The notes: generated by a model not told the origin, from the sequence alone. Shown: positions 29,227-40,642, counted from the first letter of the stretch. The stretch: DNA of 64,000 nt from Bacteroidales bacterium (GCA_016285515.1 JAEEQW010000003.1:1-64000); one strand, 5' to 3'. Numbers and translations are program-made.

Positions 29227-29640
29227 ATGGTCATTGTAATCACAGGGCTGATAGCCATGGTCTTCGCACTGTGGATATTTTTCAGTGGAGGTGACCAATA
29301 TTTGTTCTGGAGTATCATAACTTTCCTTGTGCCGACATTATCGGCTCTTATTACTTTCTTTGCAATCCGTCGCCATAAAATGGTTTCAACGCAGTACCTT
29401 GGCGATTATGTTCTTGAAGTGGTTCACTATGAGCCGTGGGACGAGCTGGTGACATTTCATGACTATCTCATTGGTTCTTCCAGCCCGATAACAAAATATT
29501 GGGTTCCTAAGGATTTTCACGACTTCGACTATCTGAAGTTCGGTGTTTCACCAGGGGTAGTATTCGTATTGTTAGCTGTAACGGTTGTCTTCTGCATTAC
29601 GATGTTGATTGTCTCCGTGTATCTTGGGATTACAGTCTGA
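29227..29640 (+). CDS. Hypothetical membrane protein
   Basis: Intact ORF with N- and C-terminal hydrophobic helices, 3 bp after the LemA-like gene. Confidence 0.65.
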   Translation: MVIVITGLIAMVFALWIFFSGGDQYLFWSIITFLVPTLSALITFFAIRRHKMVSTQYLGDYVLEVVHYEPWDELVTFHDYLIGSSSPITKYWVPKDFHDFDYLKFGVSPGVVFVLLAVTVVFCITMLIVSVYLGITV

Positions 29641-29713
29641 TGGACAGATTTTAGTGTTCTGTCACCGATGAGCCGATGATGGGTGGTGAATGCGTGGGGT
29701 AAATAAATGGTAA

Positions 29714-29751
29714 AAAAAAGCATTGTCCCGATTCCGGAACAATGCTTTTTG
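29714..29751. terminator. Bidirectional terminator between convergent genes
   Basis: AAAAAGCATTGT ... ACAATGCTTTTT inverted repeat. Confidence 0.85.
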
Positions 29752-29772
29752 TATTGATAAGCTGCTTTCAGT

Positions 29773-30357
29773 TTATTTCAGATAATCTTTTGCAGCCTTG
29801 GCACCGGCACGTAAAACTTCAATGTTGAGGTTTACGACATCTTCACCTTTCCTGCCGAAAATAGCCTTGAGGGCATCTTCGAATGCTTCAAATGGCATAT
29901 CAATGAACTGGGCAGCGGCACCGAGAATAGCGATGTTGGCAGCCTTTGCGTTGCCATGTTCCTTTGCTATTGCATCACCGTCGATGATGATATGATTCTT
30001 GATCTTCTTGATTTCATTGTAGATATCATCAGCATTAGGATAGTTAGGAATGTTCTCGAAAGTTGCCTTGTTGGTTATCAGCCAGCCGTCTTTGTCGAGC
30101 ATGTCAGCATAGCGGAGGGCTTCCATCGGTTCCACTGAGATTATGAGGTCGGTTTTGCCTTTAGGGATAAGGTCGGAAGCAATAGGCTTGTCCGACAGGC
30201 GGAGGTGTGACTGAACGTCGCCGCCTCGCTGACTCATGCCGTGGACTTCGGCTTGTTTCAGATATAAGTTTTGTGCAACAGCAGCTGAACCTATTGTTGT
30301 GGCGATTGACAGGATACCTTGTCCGCCGACGCCTGCTAATATTATGTCTGTTTTCAT
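29773..30357 (-). CDS. iorB: Indolepyruvate oxidoreductase subunit beta
   Basis: ILAGVGGQGILSIATTIGSAAVAQNLYLKQAEVHGMSQRGGDVQSHLRLSD. Confidence 0.92.
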   Translation of the reverse strand: MKTDIILAGVGGQGILSIATTIGSAAVAQNLYLKQAEVHGMSQRGGDVQSHLRLSDKPIASDLIPKGKTDLIISVEPMEALRYADMLDKDGWLITNKATFENIPNYPNADDIYNEIKKIKNHIIIDGDAIAKEHGNAKAANIAILGAAAQFIDMPFEAFEDALKAIFGRKGEDVVNLNIEVLRAGAKAAKDYLK

Positions 30358-30375
30358 CTTTATATCTTTGTTAAA

Positions 30376-31962
30376 TTATTTTTTCTTTCTTTTTAATGTC
30401 TGTAAGCATTCACGTCTCGGGATAATGACGGATACACCCTTGTATTTTAACTCTTCCTTGATTATTGCGACGTTTTTCTCGTGTTCCTTAGGCAGAGGGA
30501 GGAGAACTTTTATGTGATCAGGATTAACACCTATGCCTTTGCAGATGTTCTCAATGCGGTGATATGCTGCGGAATCCTGACCGCCTGTCATTGCTGTGGT
30601 TTCGTTGTCAAGGATGAAGACTGTGATTGGTGAGTCAACGAGGACTGCGTCAAGAAGACCTGTCATGCCTGAATGTGTGAATGTGGAGTCGCCAATGATT
30701 GATATTGCAGGGAATATGCCTGAATCGGCAGCGCCTTTGGCCATTGTGATTGAAGCACCCATGTCAACACAGGAATTGATTGACTGGTAAGGTGGAAGAG
30801 CACCGAGAGTGTAACAGCCAATATCGCCGAATACTCTGCCCAAAGTGTATCCTTCAAGTGCGTCGTTGAGAGCCTTAAATGTGCTTTGGTGAGGACATCC
30901 GTCACACAACTTCGGAGGACGAGGTTTGACAACTTCAGGAATTGCATAATATTCCTTCTGCTCCATCTTGAGGGCGATACCAACAAGGTTAGGATTGAGC
31001 TCGCCGGCGCGAGGCAGTGTGCCGTCAAGACGTCCGTGAACTATCAGATTCGACTTGACAATACCCTTAATCTGTTTCTCTATGAATGGATAACCTTCCT
31101 CCATAACTATGAGCTCTTCGCATTCCTTGGCGAGCTTGTTAATCATGTTGACAGGAAGAGGGTATTGCGAAATCTTCAATACAGGATATGGAACTTGTCT
31201 GTCAGGATAGTTCTCCATCAGATAGTTGTAGGCTATACCTGAAGCGATGATTCCGTATTTTTTGTTGCTTCCTTCGGTGAGGAAATTCCAGCCATCATTT
31301 TCACCGTGCTTTATGAATTCGTCCTGCTTGGCGAGAAGACTGTTGTAGTTTTTCTTTGAAATTGCAGGAAGAAGGACGAACTGACGCAGGTTCTCAGGGA
31401 TGTGGATGTCATTCTGCTTTCTTGCAGGCTTGCATTCAACACCTGAACGTGAGTGTGAAAGACGAGTGGTCAGACGCATCAATACAGGAATTCTGAATTT
31501 CTCTGAAATGTCAAATGCGTACCGCACCATGTCGTAGCATTCCTGCTGGTTTGAAGGCTCAAGGGTAGGAAGCAGTGCAAAGTCACCATATACTCTCGAA
31601 TCCTGTTCGTTCTGAGACGAGTGCATTGAAGGGTCATCGGCTGATACGACGACAAGACCGCCGTTTGCCCCCACTATAGAGGCATTCATGAATGCATCGG
31701 CAGCCACGTTCATTCCTACATGTTTCATGCATACCAAAGCACGCTTGCCTGAATATGACATGCCAATAGCAGCTTCCATTGCTGTCTTTTCATTGGTGCA
31801 CCATTTCGAATGTACATTGCCCTCGGCTGCCTGCTTGGAACCTTGGATGTACTCTGTTATTTCTGTTGATGGAGTGCCTGGATAGGCATATACTCCGGAG
31901 AGACCCGCATCAAGCGCTCCTTGTGCTAATGCTTCATCTCCCAAAAATAATGTTTTTTGCAT
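30376..31962 (-). CDS. iorA: Indolepyruvate ferredoxin oxidoreductase subunit alpha (TPP-dependent)
   Basis: LGDEALAQGALDAGLSGVYAYPGTPSTEI, CDGCPHQSTF, GDIGCYTLGALPPY, GDSTFTHSGMTGLLDAV; start at MQKTLFLG. Confidence 0.92.
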   Translation of the reverse strand: MQKTLFLGDEALAQGALDAGLSGVYAYPGTPSTEITEYIQGSKQAAEGNVHSKWCTNEKTAMEAAIGMSYSGKRALVCMKHVGMNVAADAFMNASIVGANGGLVVVSADDPSMHSSQNEQDSRVYGDFALLPTLEPSNQQECYDMVRYAFDISEKFRIPVLMRLTTRLSHSRSGVECKPARKQNDIHIPENLRQFVLLPAISKKNYNSLLAKQDEFIKHGENDGWNFLTEGSNKKYGIIASGIAYNYLMENYPDRQVPYPVLKISQYPLPVNMINKLAKECEELIVMEEGYPFIEKQIKGIVKSNLIVHGRLDGTLPRAGELNPNLVGIALKMEQKEYYAIPEVVKPRPPKLCDGCPHQSTFKALNDALEGYTLGRVFGDIGCYTLGALPPYQSINSCVDMGASITMAKGAADSGIFPAISIIGDSTFTHSGMTGLLDAVLVDSPITVFILDNETTAMTGGQDSAAYHRIENICKGIGVNPDHIKVLLPLPKEHEKNVAIIKEELKYKGVSVIIPRRECLQTLKRKKK

Positions 31963-32241
31963 TTTGTTAAATGTTTGATATTTTGTGAATTGTTGAATTT
32001 CTTCCGATTTTTGCAAAGTTAATGCTTTTTTATTGATTTCCCCTATCCCGACCCGATTATTTTTTCGAATTTTTCTTTATTTTTCCTCTTGCCATTTTAG
32101 GCTCCAATTGTGACTGTAAGTCGGGAAATATCGGAAGATTTGGTCAGTGTGAAGCATAAAGTCTTCAACATGTGACATATCTTTTGTCAGTTTTTACAAA
32201 AATTTTTAATTTTGCAGAAATAAAGACATCTTGTTGGCAAA

Positions 32242-33033
32242 ATGAAAAGAATGATTTTGGCTGCGGCTATAACTTTCATGTTTTCAGTGGCTTATGGTCA
32301 AGGACTTACCGCTGATTTCCGCAATGGCGCACAGTCATTTTTATCTGCCAACATAGGGGTTTCCATTCCCGGAGGTCGTTTTGGAAGCAAGACCATATAT
32401 GAAAACTATAACAATCCATATAGCGAATCTGCCCTGAAACTTCCTTTGACCGGATCAGAAATATATAAGGTGATAGGATTCGCCGGTCCTGGATTGTCAG
32501 CTGGAGTCAATGGCGCCTGGTATTTCAACCAGTTCTGGGGAATTGGTGTGCGAGCCTCGTTTACGCAGTGCTCTCTTGCCAAGGCAAAGCTCAGTTCGGC
32601 ATACACTGCTGCGTATGGCGATAATTCGTCTTTTGAGTTCAATACCAACGACAATTATATCTCAGTGTGGATAATGCCAGGGGTTTATTTCGGTGTCGCA
32701 CTCAGCGATGACATTCAGGTTGGACTCGATGTGGGATTCGGCCCGCAATATCTCCATTCTCCTGAATATTCCTGCATTTACTCCATTAATGGTTCATCGA
32801 ATTCGGAAATTGTGGCTTCCAATGCCGACTGGGACTTTTCCTATTACGTCTCAATGGGCGTCAAATATAAGATAGACACACATCTTGCAGTTTCATTCGA
32901 TGTCAACTACAATGAGATTTACATGAAATTCGATTATTCTGTGAGAAGAGGTGTGAACACGTTTACTGAAACGCATGATGTGTTTTATAAATGTCCGACA
33001 CTGAATCTCGGATTAGTGTATCTTTTTAAGTGA
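32242..33033 (+). CDS. Outer-membrane beta-barrel protein
   Basis: Signal peptide, alternating beta pattern, terminal LNLGLVYLFK. Confidence 0.7.
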   Translation: MKRMILAAAITFMFSVAYGQGLTADFRNGAQSFLSANIGVSIPGGRFGSKTIYENYNNPYSESALKLPLTGSEIYKVIGFAGPGLSAGVNGAWYFNQFWGIGVRASFTQCSLAKAKLSSAYTAAYGDNSSFEFNTNDNYISVWIMPGVYFGVALSDDIQVGLDVGFGPQYLHSPEYSCIYSINGSSNSEIVASNADWDFSYYVSMGVKYKIDTHLAVSFDVNYNEIYMKFDYSVRRGVNTFTETHDVFYKCPTLNLGLVYLFK

Positions 33034-33060
33034 TTGTTTAATATCTAATTTATATCCATT

Positions 33061-33558
33061 ATGAAAAAATTATTTGTTTTAGTTTTGGTGGTGCTTATGG
33101 CAAGTTGCTGCACATCAAAGGAACAGAAAAATGAAAGTCAACCCAGCGAGAAGCCTGGACCTCATGCAATCGTCTATAAGACTAAAGCTGATTATAGCAT
33201 GAATGTTCCGATAAGTCTCAATGAAGACGGGACATTAATGTCATATCCTGATCCTCGTGATTTGATGAGAGGTGATGAATTTACTCTTCCAACTCAACTT
33301 GAAAAAGGTTATCTGCTTGATAACAGGGGTATTGGCCCTAATGTCGCTTTTCTGAAATGGACATACGAGGAATATGCTGCAATGTCGAGGGCTCCGTTGT
33401 CCGATTCTATCATCGCGAATATTCTCGACAAAAAACCTTTGAAGGAAATGTACGACTGCGGACTTCTTGACAAGTTTGACGACCCGGTTGCAGAAATCAA
33501 CGAGGTAGTCTTGAAAGGTCGTAGGGCAATGAAGAAGACCTATAATAAGATATACTGA
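33061..33558 (+). CDS. Putative lipoprotein of unknown function
   Basis: MKKLFVLVLVVLMASCCTSKE lipobox; intact ORF. Confidence 0.65.
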   Translation: MKKLFVLVLVVLMASCCTSKEQKNESQPSEKPGPHAIVYKTKADYSMNVPISLNEDGTLMSYPDPRDLMRGDEFTLPTQLEKGYLLDNRGIGPNVAFLKWTYEEYAAMSRAPLSDSIIANILDKKPLKEMYDCGLLDKFDDPVAEINEVVLKGRRAMKKTYNKIY

Positions 33559-34467
33559 TTATTTGAATACCTTTTCCTCGGTGAAATCCGGCTTGTAGCA
33601 CTCCGAACTTTCAGGTTCCTGTGTCCAGCCGTTGTCGAAACCGAGTGAGAACATGAAATGCGCGACTTCCGCGTATTCTTCGGATGTTATCTTGCGTGAC
33701 ATCTCCGGATACTTGTCGGCATGATATGTCGGGTAATATTGTGACATCAGGGAAATCGGTATGTCTGTTGATATTTCCGTGGCAAGGTTCAGCAATGCTG
33801 ACTTGGAGTTTTCAACCTGTCCGGGCAATACAAGATGACGTACAATGACGCCTGAGGTGGCGAGACCGTTTTCATCCAGTTTCAGGGCAGTGCCTTTTTG
33901 GCGCACCATTTCCTTTATTGCATCAAGTGCTGCGTCAGGATAATTTTCCGCTTTTGACAAATCTTTTGCTAATTCGTAGCTACCATATTTGTAATCAGGA
34001 AGATACACGTCAACGATGTCTTTCATGCTTCTTATCGTCTCAACACTGTCATAACCGTTTGTGTTATAGATGATAATCGGATGATAGCTGTTTTTGGCAA
34101 GCATTTCTGCCAGGTTTTCGATGATGTGAGCGTAAGGGGTGGGAGAGACGAACCCGAGCATGTTGCAGCCAGTGTCGAGTATTCTGGCGATTTGGATGTA
34201 ACATTCCTCCAACGACATCCTGTCTTTTCCCATGTCATACAGGTTGCAGCTGATTTGGTAGTTCTGGCAATATTCGCACTGGAGTGTGCAGTGGTCGAAA
34301 AACACATTGCATACCCCTTTTTCGCCAGTCAGCACAGGCTCTTCGCCTTTATGAATGCATATTGTTGAAATGTAAAGGTTGTCATCAATGCGGCAGAATC
34401 CTTTTTTCTGTGTCCTGTCAATGCCGCAGTGACGGGCACACATATTACAGTTGGTGATGTCGATCAT
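33559..34467 (-). CDS. Radical SAM protein (PFL-activating-enzyme-like)
   Basis: CNMCARHCGIDR and CTLQCEYCQNYQIS (CxxxCxxC variant), FVSPTPYAHIIENL. Confidence 0.88.
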   Translation of the reverse strand: MIDITNCNMCARHCGIDRTQKKGFCRIDDNLYISTICIHKGEEPVLTGEKGVCNVFFDHCTLQCEYCQNYQISCNLYDMGKDRMSLEECYIQIARILDTGCNMLGFVSPTPYAHIIENLAEMLAKNSYHPIIIYNTNGYDSVETIRSMKDIVDVYLPDYKYGSYELAKDLSKAENYPDAALDAIKEMVRQKGTALKLDENGLATSGVIVRHLVLPGQVENSKSALLNLATEISTDIPISLMSQYYPTYHADKYPEMSRKITSEEYAEVAHFMFSLGFDNGWTQEPESSECYKPDFTEEKVFK

Positions 34468-34470
34468 TGT

Positions 34471-36069
34471 TTACCAGAATATGATGTAAAGAACAGCTAC
34501 GAATGCGCTGATAACCAATGCCCATACGTTGAAGTCAGTGGAGGTGTGAAAAATTTCCTTACTTAGCTTAATGGCTTTGGAGTCATCATTTTTGCTGTTG
34601 TCAATATAACTTATAATTATTGCGATGAGGCATAAGACAACAAATACGAGGGCCATTCTCCACAGGAATGGGAGTCCCGGGAAAAGGAACTTGAATGTTG
34701 CCGAGAGAACGAAAGTCAGGATAGCACTCCATAGAGCCGCATTTGCCGACATCTTCTTCCAGAAAATGCCGAGGAGGAAGATTACGCACACACCAGGAGA
34801 AACGAAACCGGTGAATTCCTGAATGAACTGGAAGGCTTGGTCAAGGCCGCCGAGGAATGGGCGTGCGGTTAAAACTGCAATAATCAGTGCAACAAGAGAA
34901 GTGAGTCTGCCAATGTTGACGAGTCGCTTTTCTGACACTTCTTTCTTGGAATGTGTCTTATAGATGTCGAGAGTGAATATTGTGGATGTGCTGTTGAGCA
35001 TGGATGCGAGCGAGGACACTATGGCTGCTGTAAGCGCAGCAAATGCGATGCCTTTTACACCTATGGGAAGCAGAGAGACGAGAGCAGGGTAGGCATCATC
35101 AGGTTTTACTATATTAAGGTTGCCTATACCGTGACTATGCATGTAAAACGCTGCTATTCCAGGAATTACGACTATCAATGGAATTATAAGCTTAAGAAAT
35201 GCCGCGAAAATCATGCCTTTCTGTGCTTCGTTGATGCTCTTGGCAGCAAGCCCGCGTTGGATTATGTATTGGTTGAATCCCCAGTATGAAATGTTTGCTA
35301 TCCACAAACCGCCGATGAGAACGCCAATACCCGACAGGTCTTTCCATATTTCCGGATTCTCCTTACGTGAGATAATCATGTTGAACTTTTCGCCCGCTTC
35401 ATTGAAAAGTGTGGATAATCCCTGGAATGGACCATTACCGCCAGATACCATATTCAATGCAACGTAGGTGGTCACAAGTCCGCCACCGATAAGCAGAATG
35501 ACCTGCAGGATGTCGGTCCATGCAACGCTTTTCAGACCTCCGCGTATGGAATAGGCGGCTGCGAACACAGCCAGTCCGACTATTCCCCACATCATCGGTA
35601 TTCCCATGATGTTTTCAAGTGCAAGAGCACCAAGGTAAAGTATAGAGGTAAGGTTGACAAATACATAGACCAGCAGCCAGAAGACGGCCATCACGGTACG
35701 CACACGCTTGTCGTAACGCTGCTCAAGAAACTGAGGCATGGTGTATATGCCTTTTTTCAGGAAAATTGGCATGATGAATTTAGCCACGAGGATAAGCGTG
35801 ATTGCCGCCATCCATTCGTAGGATGCAATGCCGAGACCTATCTTGTAGCCCGAACCCGACATTCCGATAATCTGCTCAGCGGAGATGTTGGCGGCTATGA
35901 GCGATGCTCCAACTGCCCACCATGTCAACTTGTTGCTCGCAAGAAAATAATCGGAGGTGGTGTCTCTGTTTTGGTTTTTCTTGTTCCTTCCTATGAAAAT
36001 GCCCACTATGGCTATTTCCAAGATGTATGCTATGAAGATACATAAATCAATTGTGGAGAAATTTTGCAT
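34471..36069 (-). CDS. Sodium:solute symporter (SSS family, SGLT-like)
   Basis: DYFLASNKLTWWAVGASLIAANISAEQIIGMSGSGYKIG, many TM helices. Confidence 0.9.
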   Translation of the reverse strand: MQNFSTIDLCIFIAYILEIAIVGIFIGRNKKNQNRDTTSDYFLASNKLTWWAVGASLIAANISAEQIIGMSGSGYKIGLGIASYEWMAAITLILVAKFIMPIFLKKGIYTMPQFLEQRYDKRVRTVMAVFWLLVYVFVNLTSILYLGALALENIMGIPMMWGIVGLAVFAAAYSIRGGLKSVAWTDILQVILLIGGGLVTTYVALNMVSGGNGPFQGLSTLFNEAGEKFNMIISRKENPEIWKDLSGIGVLIGGLWIANISYWGFNQYIIQRGLAAKSINEAQKGMIFAAFLKLIIPLIVVIPGIAAFYMHSHGIGNLNIVKPDDAYPALVSLLPIGVKGIAFAALTAAIVSSLASMLNSTSTIFTLDIYKTHSKKEVSEKRLVNIGRLTSLVALIIAVLTARPFLGGLDQAFQFIQEFTGFVSPGVCVIFLLGIFWKKMSANAALWSAILTFVLSATFKFLFPGLPFLWRMALVFVVLCLIAIIISYIDNSKNDDSKAIKLSKEIFHTSTDFNVWALVISAFVAVLYIIFW

Positions 36070-36204
36070 GCTTTGATAAAATTGTTTTGCAAAAATAATA
36101 AAAGATTACCAAAAAAATTAAAGATTATCGTGGAATGAAGTAAAATAGTTATTTTTGCAGTTTACATTTCATAATCTGATTATAAATAAAAAAATAAGAA
36201 AAAT

Positions 36205-39000
36205 ATGAAGAAGAAAATTTTATTGGTAGCTTTATTATCAGCTTTTTCAATGTACGGCTTTACTCAGCAGATGGCTCTCCCACAAGATGAAAAAGTAAGA
36301 GTCGGTAAACTTGATAATGGTTTGACATATTATATCAGACACAATGATAAGCCGGAACACAGGGCGGAATTTTACATTGCACAAAAGGTTGGCTCAGTTC
36401 TGGAAGAAGAACCGCAGCGCGGTCTCGCACATTTCCTTGAACACATGGCTTTCAACGGAACCAAGAACTTCCCGGGCAAGAATATGCTCGACTATCTTGA
36501 GAAAAACGGCATAAAATTCGGCACAAATATCAACGCGGGTACCGGCATCGACCAGACAGTCTATATGATAAAGGATGTTCCTACCGGCAACAAGGGACTT
36601 CTCGATTCATGTTTGCTTGTGCTTCACGACTGGTCAAGCTTCATTTTGCTTGAAGAAGATGAAATTGACAAGGAACGTGGTGTGATATTGGAAGAATTGC
36701 GTTCAAGGGATGGGGCAGACCAGCGCCTTATGCAAAAGACTCTGCCGATTATGTATCCAGACTGCAATTATGGCAACCGTCTTCCGGGAGGACTTCCTGA
36801 GGTTGTGGCAAATTTTGAATATCAAACACTTCGCGATTATTATCATAAATGGTATCGTCCTGATTTGCAGGGAATTATTGTTGTAGGTGACATAGATGTG
36901 GATGAAATAGAGGCTCGCATAAAGGAAATGTTCTCCGATATCAAGGCTCCGGTCAACCCTACGCCTCGTCCTTTCATCGAAGTTGCTGACAACACCGACC
37001 CAATTATTGCTGTTGCCACCGATCCTGAAGCGACAAACTATCAGATGATGCTGTTCTATAAACAAGACGTATGGCCTCAGTCGGAAAAGAACTCAATTGA
37101 GTATTTTATGGTGCAGTATATCTTTCAGATGATTTCCGACATGATGAACAACCGACTCAATGAACTGATACAGTCTGCAAATCCACCATTTACCTACGCT
37201 TATGCATATTATACAAATTATTACGTTGCTCCTACCAAAGACAGTTGGATGAATGTTATGATCCCTATGTCGGCATCAGGTATCAATAATGCGCTTACAG
37301 CCATGATTCACGAAAACAGCCGGATGGTCCAATATGGATTTACCGCTTCGGAATATGAAAGAGTCAAGGCTGATTTTATGAAACAGATTGAAAGCCAATA
37401 CAACGACCGTGACAATGAAAAGAATGAGAGTTACGTGAGTGACTGTCTGATGAATTTCCTTCAGAGTGAACCTATGCTCGGCATTGAAAACGAATATATG
37501 CTCTACAATCAGCTGGTGCCATATATTCCTTTGGAGGCAATTAACCAGGTTGCACAACAATTGGTGACACCTAATAATATGGTTTTGTGTGTCACAGGAC
37601 CTGACGTTGAACCTATGCCATCGGAGAAAGACCTTCTCGCTATAATGGAAAAGGCTGAAAATGATGCGGTTGAACCTTATCAGGAAACAGTATCAGATGA
37701 ACCTCTGCTTGCAAAAACACTTAAAGCGGGCTCAGTTAAGAAAGAAACTAAGAATAATGTGCTGGGCGCAACAGAATGGACTTTAAGCAACGGCGTGAAA
37801 GTTGTCTTCAAACCTACCGAATTCAAAAAGGATGAAATCCAGATGAACGCTTTCAGATTCGGAGGCACCTCAACGATGGACCTGAAAGATGCTGTGACTG
37901 TCAGAAATCTTGACCAGATTATTACCCTTGGCGGTGTGGGAAACTTCAGCGCAACTGAACTTCCTAAAGTCCTCGCCGGTAAAAAGGTGACTGTCACACC
38001 ATATATCAGAAATTATAGAGAAGGCATTTCCGGGTCAAGTACTCCTAAGGACCTTGAAACCATGTTGCAACTGGTTTATCTTTACTTTACCGATAACAGA
38101 TACGACCAGACTGCTTTCCAGTCATATATCACCCGTACAACACCTTTGCTTGAAAGCGTTGAGAACCAGCCGCTTACATCATTCAGTGATTCGGTCGTCT
38201 CAATCACATATAATAATCATCCTTTTGCTGTCCGCACCAAAGCTTCTCAAATGAAGGACATCAACTATGAGAAAGGAATGGAACTGTACAAACAGCATTT
38301 CTCAAATGCCATGGATTTCACTTTCACTTTCTCGGGCAACATTGACCCTGATACTTTCAAACCGCTTGTGGAACAGTACCTCGGCTCTCTGCCGACAGGC
38401 AAGAATGTCAGCAAAATCGGTAAGAATGTGATGTCATTTAGCAAAGGCTCCAAGAACTGCTCTTTCGAAAAGAATATGGAAAATCCTACCACCACGATAT
38501 ATATCGTTTATTCCGGTGATATGCAGTACAACTTGAAAAATGATATCTATATGACAGCATTCGGAAATATTATGGATATCGTTTATACCGCAACTGTCCG
38601 TGAGGAAGAGGGCGGAACATACGGCGTCTCCACTTATGGAACAACTGACAAGTATCCTTCTGAACATTATGGTTTTCAGATAGTCTTCCAAACCAACTCC
38701 GATGTCAAAGACAAATTGATGGGCATCGTAAAGGATGAACTGACAAGGATTTCTACCGAAGGTCCTGATCCGGTCAATCTTCAAAAGACAAAAGACTATA
38801 TGTTGAAACATCATGAGGAACTGAAACAGGAAAATTCCTATTGGAACAGTCTTATGGATGCATATTACTGTGAGGGTGAGGATTTCCTGACCGACTATGA
38901 GAAGATTGTCAACAGCATAACTGTTGAATCCATGAGAGATTTTGCAAAGAAGGTTATATCACAGGACGAAAAAGATATTATCCAAGTAGGGGTGAAGTAA
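36205..39000 (+). CDS. M16 family metallopeptidase (pitrilysin-like)
   Basis: GLAHFLEHMAFNGTKNFPG (HxxEH), VILEELRSRDGADQR. Confidence 0.94.
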   Translation: MKKKILLVALLSAFSMYGFTQQMALPQDEKVRVGKLDNGLTYYIRHNDKPEHRAEFYIAQKVGSVLEEEPQRGLAHFLEHMAFNGTKNFPGKNMLDYLEKNGIKFGTNINAGTGIDQTVYMIKDVPTGNKGLLDSCLLVLHDWSSFILLEEDEIDKERGVILEELRSRDGADQRLMQKTLPIMYPDCNYGNRLPGGLPEVVANFEYQTLRDYYHKWYRPDLQGIIVVGDIDVDEIEARIKEMFSDIKAPVNPTPRPFIEVADNTDPIIAVATDPEATNYQMMLFYKQDVWPQSEKNSIEYFMVQYIFQMISDMMNNRLNELIQSANPPFTYAYAYYTNYYVAPTKDSWMNVMIPMSASGINNALTAMIHENSRMVQYGFTASEYERVKADFMKQIESQYNDRDNEKNESYVSDCLMNFLQSEPMLGIENEYMLYNQLVPYIPLEAINQVAQQLVTPNNMVLCVTGPDVEPMPSEKDLLAIMEKAENDAVEPYQETVSDEPLLAKTLKAGSVKKETKNNVLGATEWTLSNGVKVVFKPTEFKKDEIQMNAFRFGGTSTMDLKDAVTVRNLDQIITLGGVGNFSATELPKVLAGKKVTVTPYIRNYREGISGSSTPKDLETMLQLVYLYFTDNRYDQTAFQSYITRTTPLLESVENQPLTSFSDSVVSITYNNHPFAVRTKASQMKDINYEKGMELYKQHFSNAMDFTFTFSGNIDPDTFKPLVEQYLGSLPTGKNVSKIGKNVMSFSKGSKNCSFEKNMENPTTTIYIVYSGDMQYNLKNDIYMTAFGNIMDIVYTATVREEEGGTYGVSTYGTTDKYPSEHYGFQIVFQTNSDVKDKLMGIVKDELTRISTEGPDPVNLQKTKDYMLKHHEELKQENSYWNSLMDAYYCEGEDFLTDYEKIVNSITVESMRDFAKKVISQDEKDIIQVGVK

Positions 39001-39003
39001 GAT

Positions 39004-40626
39004 ATGAAGAATAATAAATCCTTAATTATAGGATTGCTGTCATTAATGACGGTGACATTGTTTTCATGTGCTCATATTGACATCAGTCGCATCAATACTT
39101 CCGAATATTACAAGGGAACAATAAATGATTCGCTGTATGTTGTCAAATTTGAGAATATAAGCAAAGCATCTGCTAAAGAGATTGATGGTGTGTTCTATAA
39201 GGTTGACACTTCAATCTATGCCGATCCTGTGACTTTCAATTCAAAACTCAAGGGCAAGAAAGTTATTCTCAGAACCAATGATGGCGAAAAAGAAATGATA
39301 TGCTCATTGGATAAGGTCTCAGAGGATGTGATATATGGGAAATACAAGTCGGCCAATGGCAATAATGACTTCACTTTCAGTATAATAGGGGAACCGGAAT
39401 TTAAGTCTTTCAATCCGCAATATACTGACGAAATCTATGATGTGACAGTTGACAACGATGTTGTCTATGGCAAGGTCAAAGGCAATTGGACAAGTCTGCC
39501 GGAGACGGAGGAACCGTTTACTAAGGTTTTTGCCAACAAACTTGATGATTTGGCCTATTATAATGTACATCCCAAAAACCTAGACCTGACGATGGACATA
39601 TATCAGCCTGTTGACGACGGCACAAAGTTGCGTCCGCTGTTTATGATTATCCACGGTGGGGCTTTCTTCAACGAGGACAAGCAGTCGAAACCAATCATTC
39701 TTATGGCAAATCATTTTGCCTCAATGGGTTACGTGGTGGTTTCCATCAACTACAGGATGGGTTATTTGCCGAGCAAGAATCAGATTGACAGGATAGGGTA
39801 TAAAGCCACGCAGGATGCAAATGCAGCCATGCGCTATCTCGTCGCAAATGCCTACAGATACAGGATTGACAAGAATCTGCTGTTTGTCGGCGGCATGAGT
39901 GCAGGCGGCATAACCGCTCTCAATATGACTTTCATGCGCAGTCAGAACATCCCGAAGTCGGCGAAAAAATCGGGACTTTTTAAAGATGATTTGGGTCCGA
40001 TTAACGCAGTAAGTCCTGAATATACCGAGTCTTATCACATCAAGGCGGTGGCCAATATGTGGGGAGCCGTTCATGATATTTCAATGCTCGACAACAGCGT
40101 CACTTCAATCATTTCATTTCATGGCGACGCCGACAATATAGTTCCCTACGATGAGGGTTATCCGTTTCAACTGCTTGTGGAGAAAGTTCCCAAATTGAAG
40201 ATTAACGAACTGGTGGTCAATAAGATGTATGGTTCAAAAGTGATACATCAGTATGCCAACAAAATCGGATTGCGCAACAAACTCTACACTAAGCATAATG
40301 CAAAGCATGGTCTGCACAAAGGAGAAGTGTTGGGTACGGTTTCGCCATATTTCTATTTCATAGAGGATTCCATCACTGCTTTTTTCTATCCTGAGATAGT
40401 TGAAAGTCCGGTTTGGTTTGTACAGGACTGGTTTGACCATACCATGTTTTCCGCTGTCAGCGAGGATGTGGATGAGTTATACTGGAAGGTTGTCGGAGGA
40501 GTTATCCTTGAAAGTGATGACCGGTCGGCCAAAGTGCTGATGCTCCGCGACAAGCCAGATCATTCACTGACCATTTCAGGCAAGTATAAGGATGGCGTGG
40601 AATTCAGGGAAACGAAAACATTTTAG
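39004..40626 (+). CDS. Alpha/beta hydrolase (esterase) lipoprotein
   Basis: LFSCAHI lipobox; MIIHGGAFFN, VGGMSAGGITALNM (GxSxG), SFHGDADNIVPY. Confidence 0.85.
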   Translation: MKNNKSLIIGLLSLMTVTLFSCAHIDISRINTSEYYKGTINDSLYVVKFENISKASAKEIDGVFYKVDTSIYADPVTFNSKLKGKKVILRTNDGEKEMICSLDKVSEDVIYGKYKSANGNNDFTFSIIGEPEFKSFNPQYTDEIYDVTVDNDVVYGKVKGNWTSLPETEEPFTKVFANKLDDLAYYNVHPKNLDLTMDIYQPVDDGTKLRPLFMIIHGGAFFNEDKQSKPIILMANHFASMGYVVVSINYRMGYLPSKNQIDRIGYKATQDANAAMRYLVANAYRYRIDKNLLFVGGMSAGGITALNMTFMRSQNIPKSAKKSGLFKDDLGPINAVSPEYTESYHIKAVANMWGAVHDISMLDNSVTSIISFHGDADNIVPYDEGYPFQLLVEKVPKLKINELVVNKMYGSKVIHQYANKIGLRNKLYTKHNAKHGLHKGEVLGTVSPYFYFIEDSITAFFYPEIVESPVWFVQDWFDHTMFSAVSEDVDELYWKVVGGVILESDDRSAKVLMLRDKPDHSLTISGKYKDGVEFRETKTF

Positions 40627-40642
40627 GGCTGAAATACAAGTC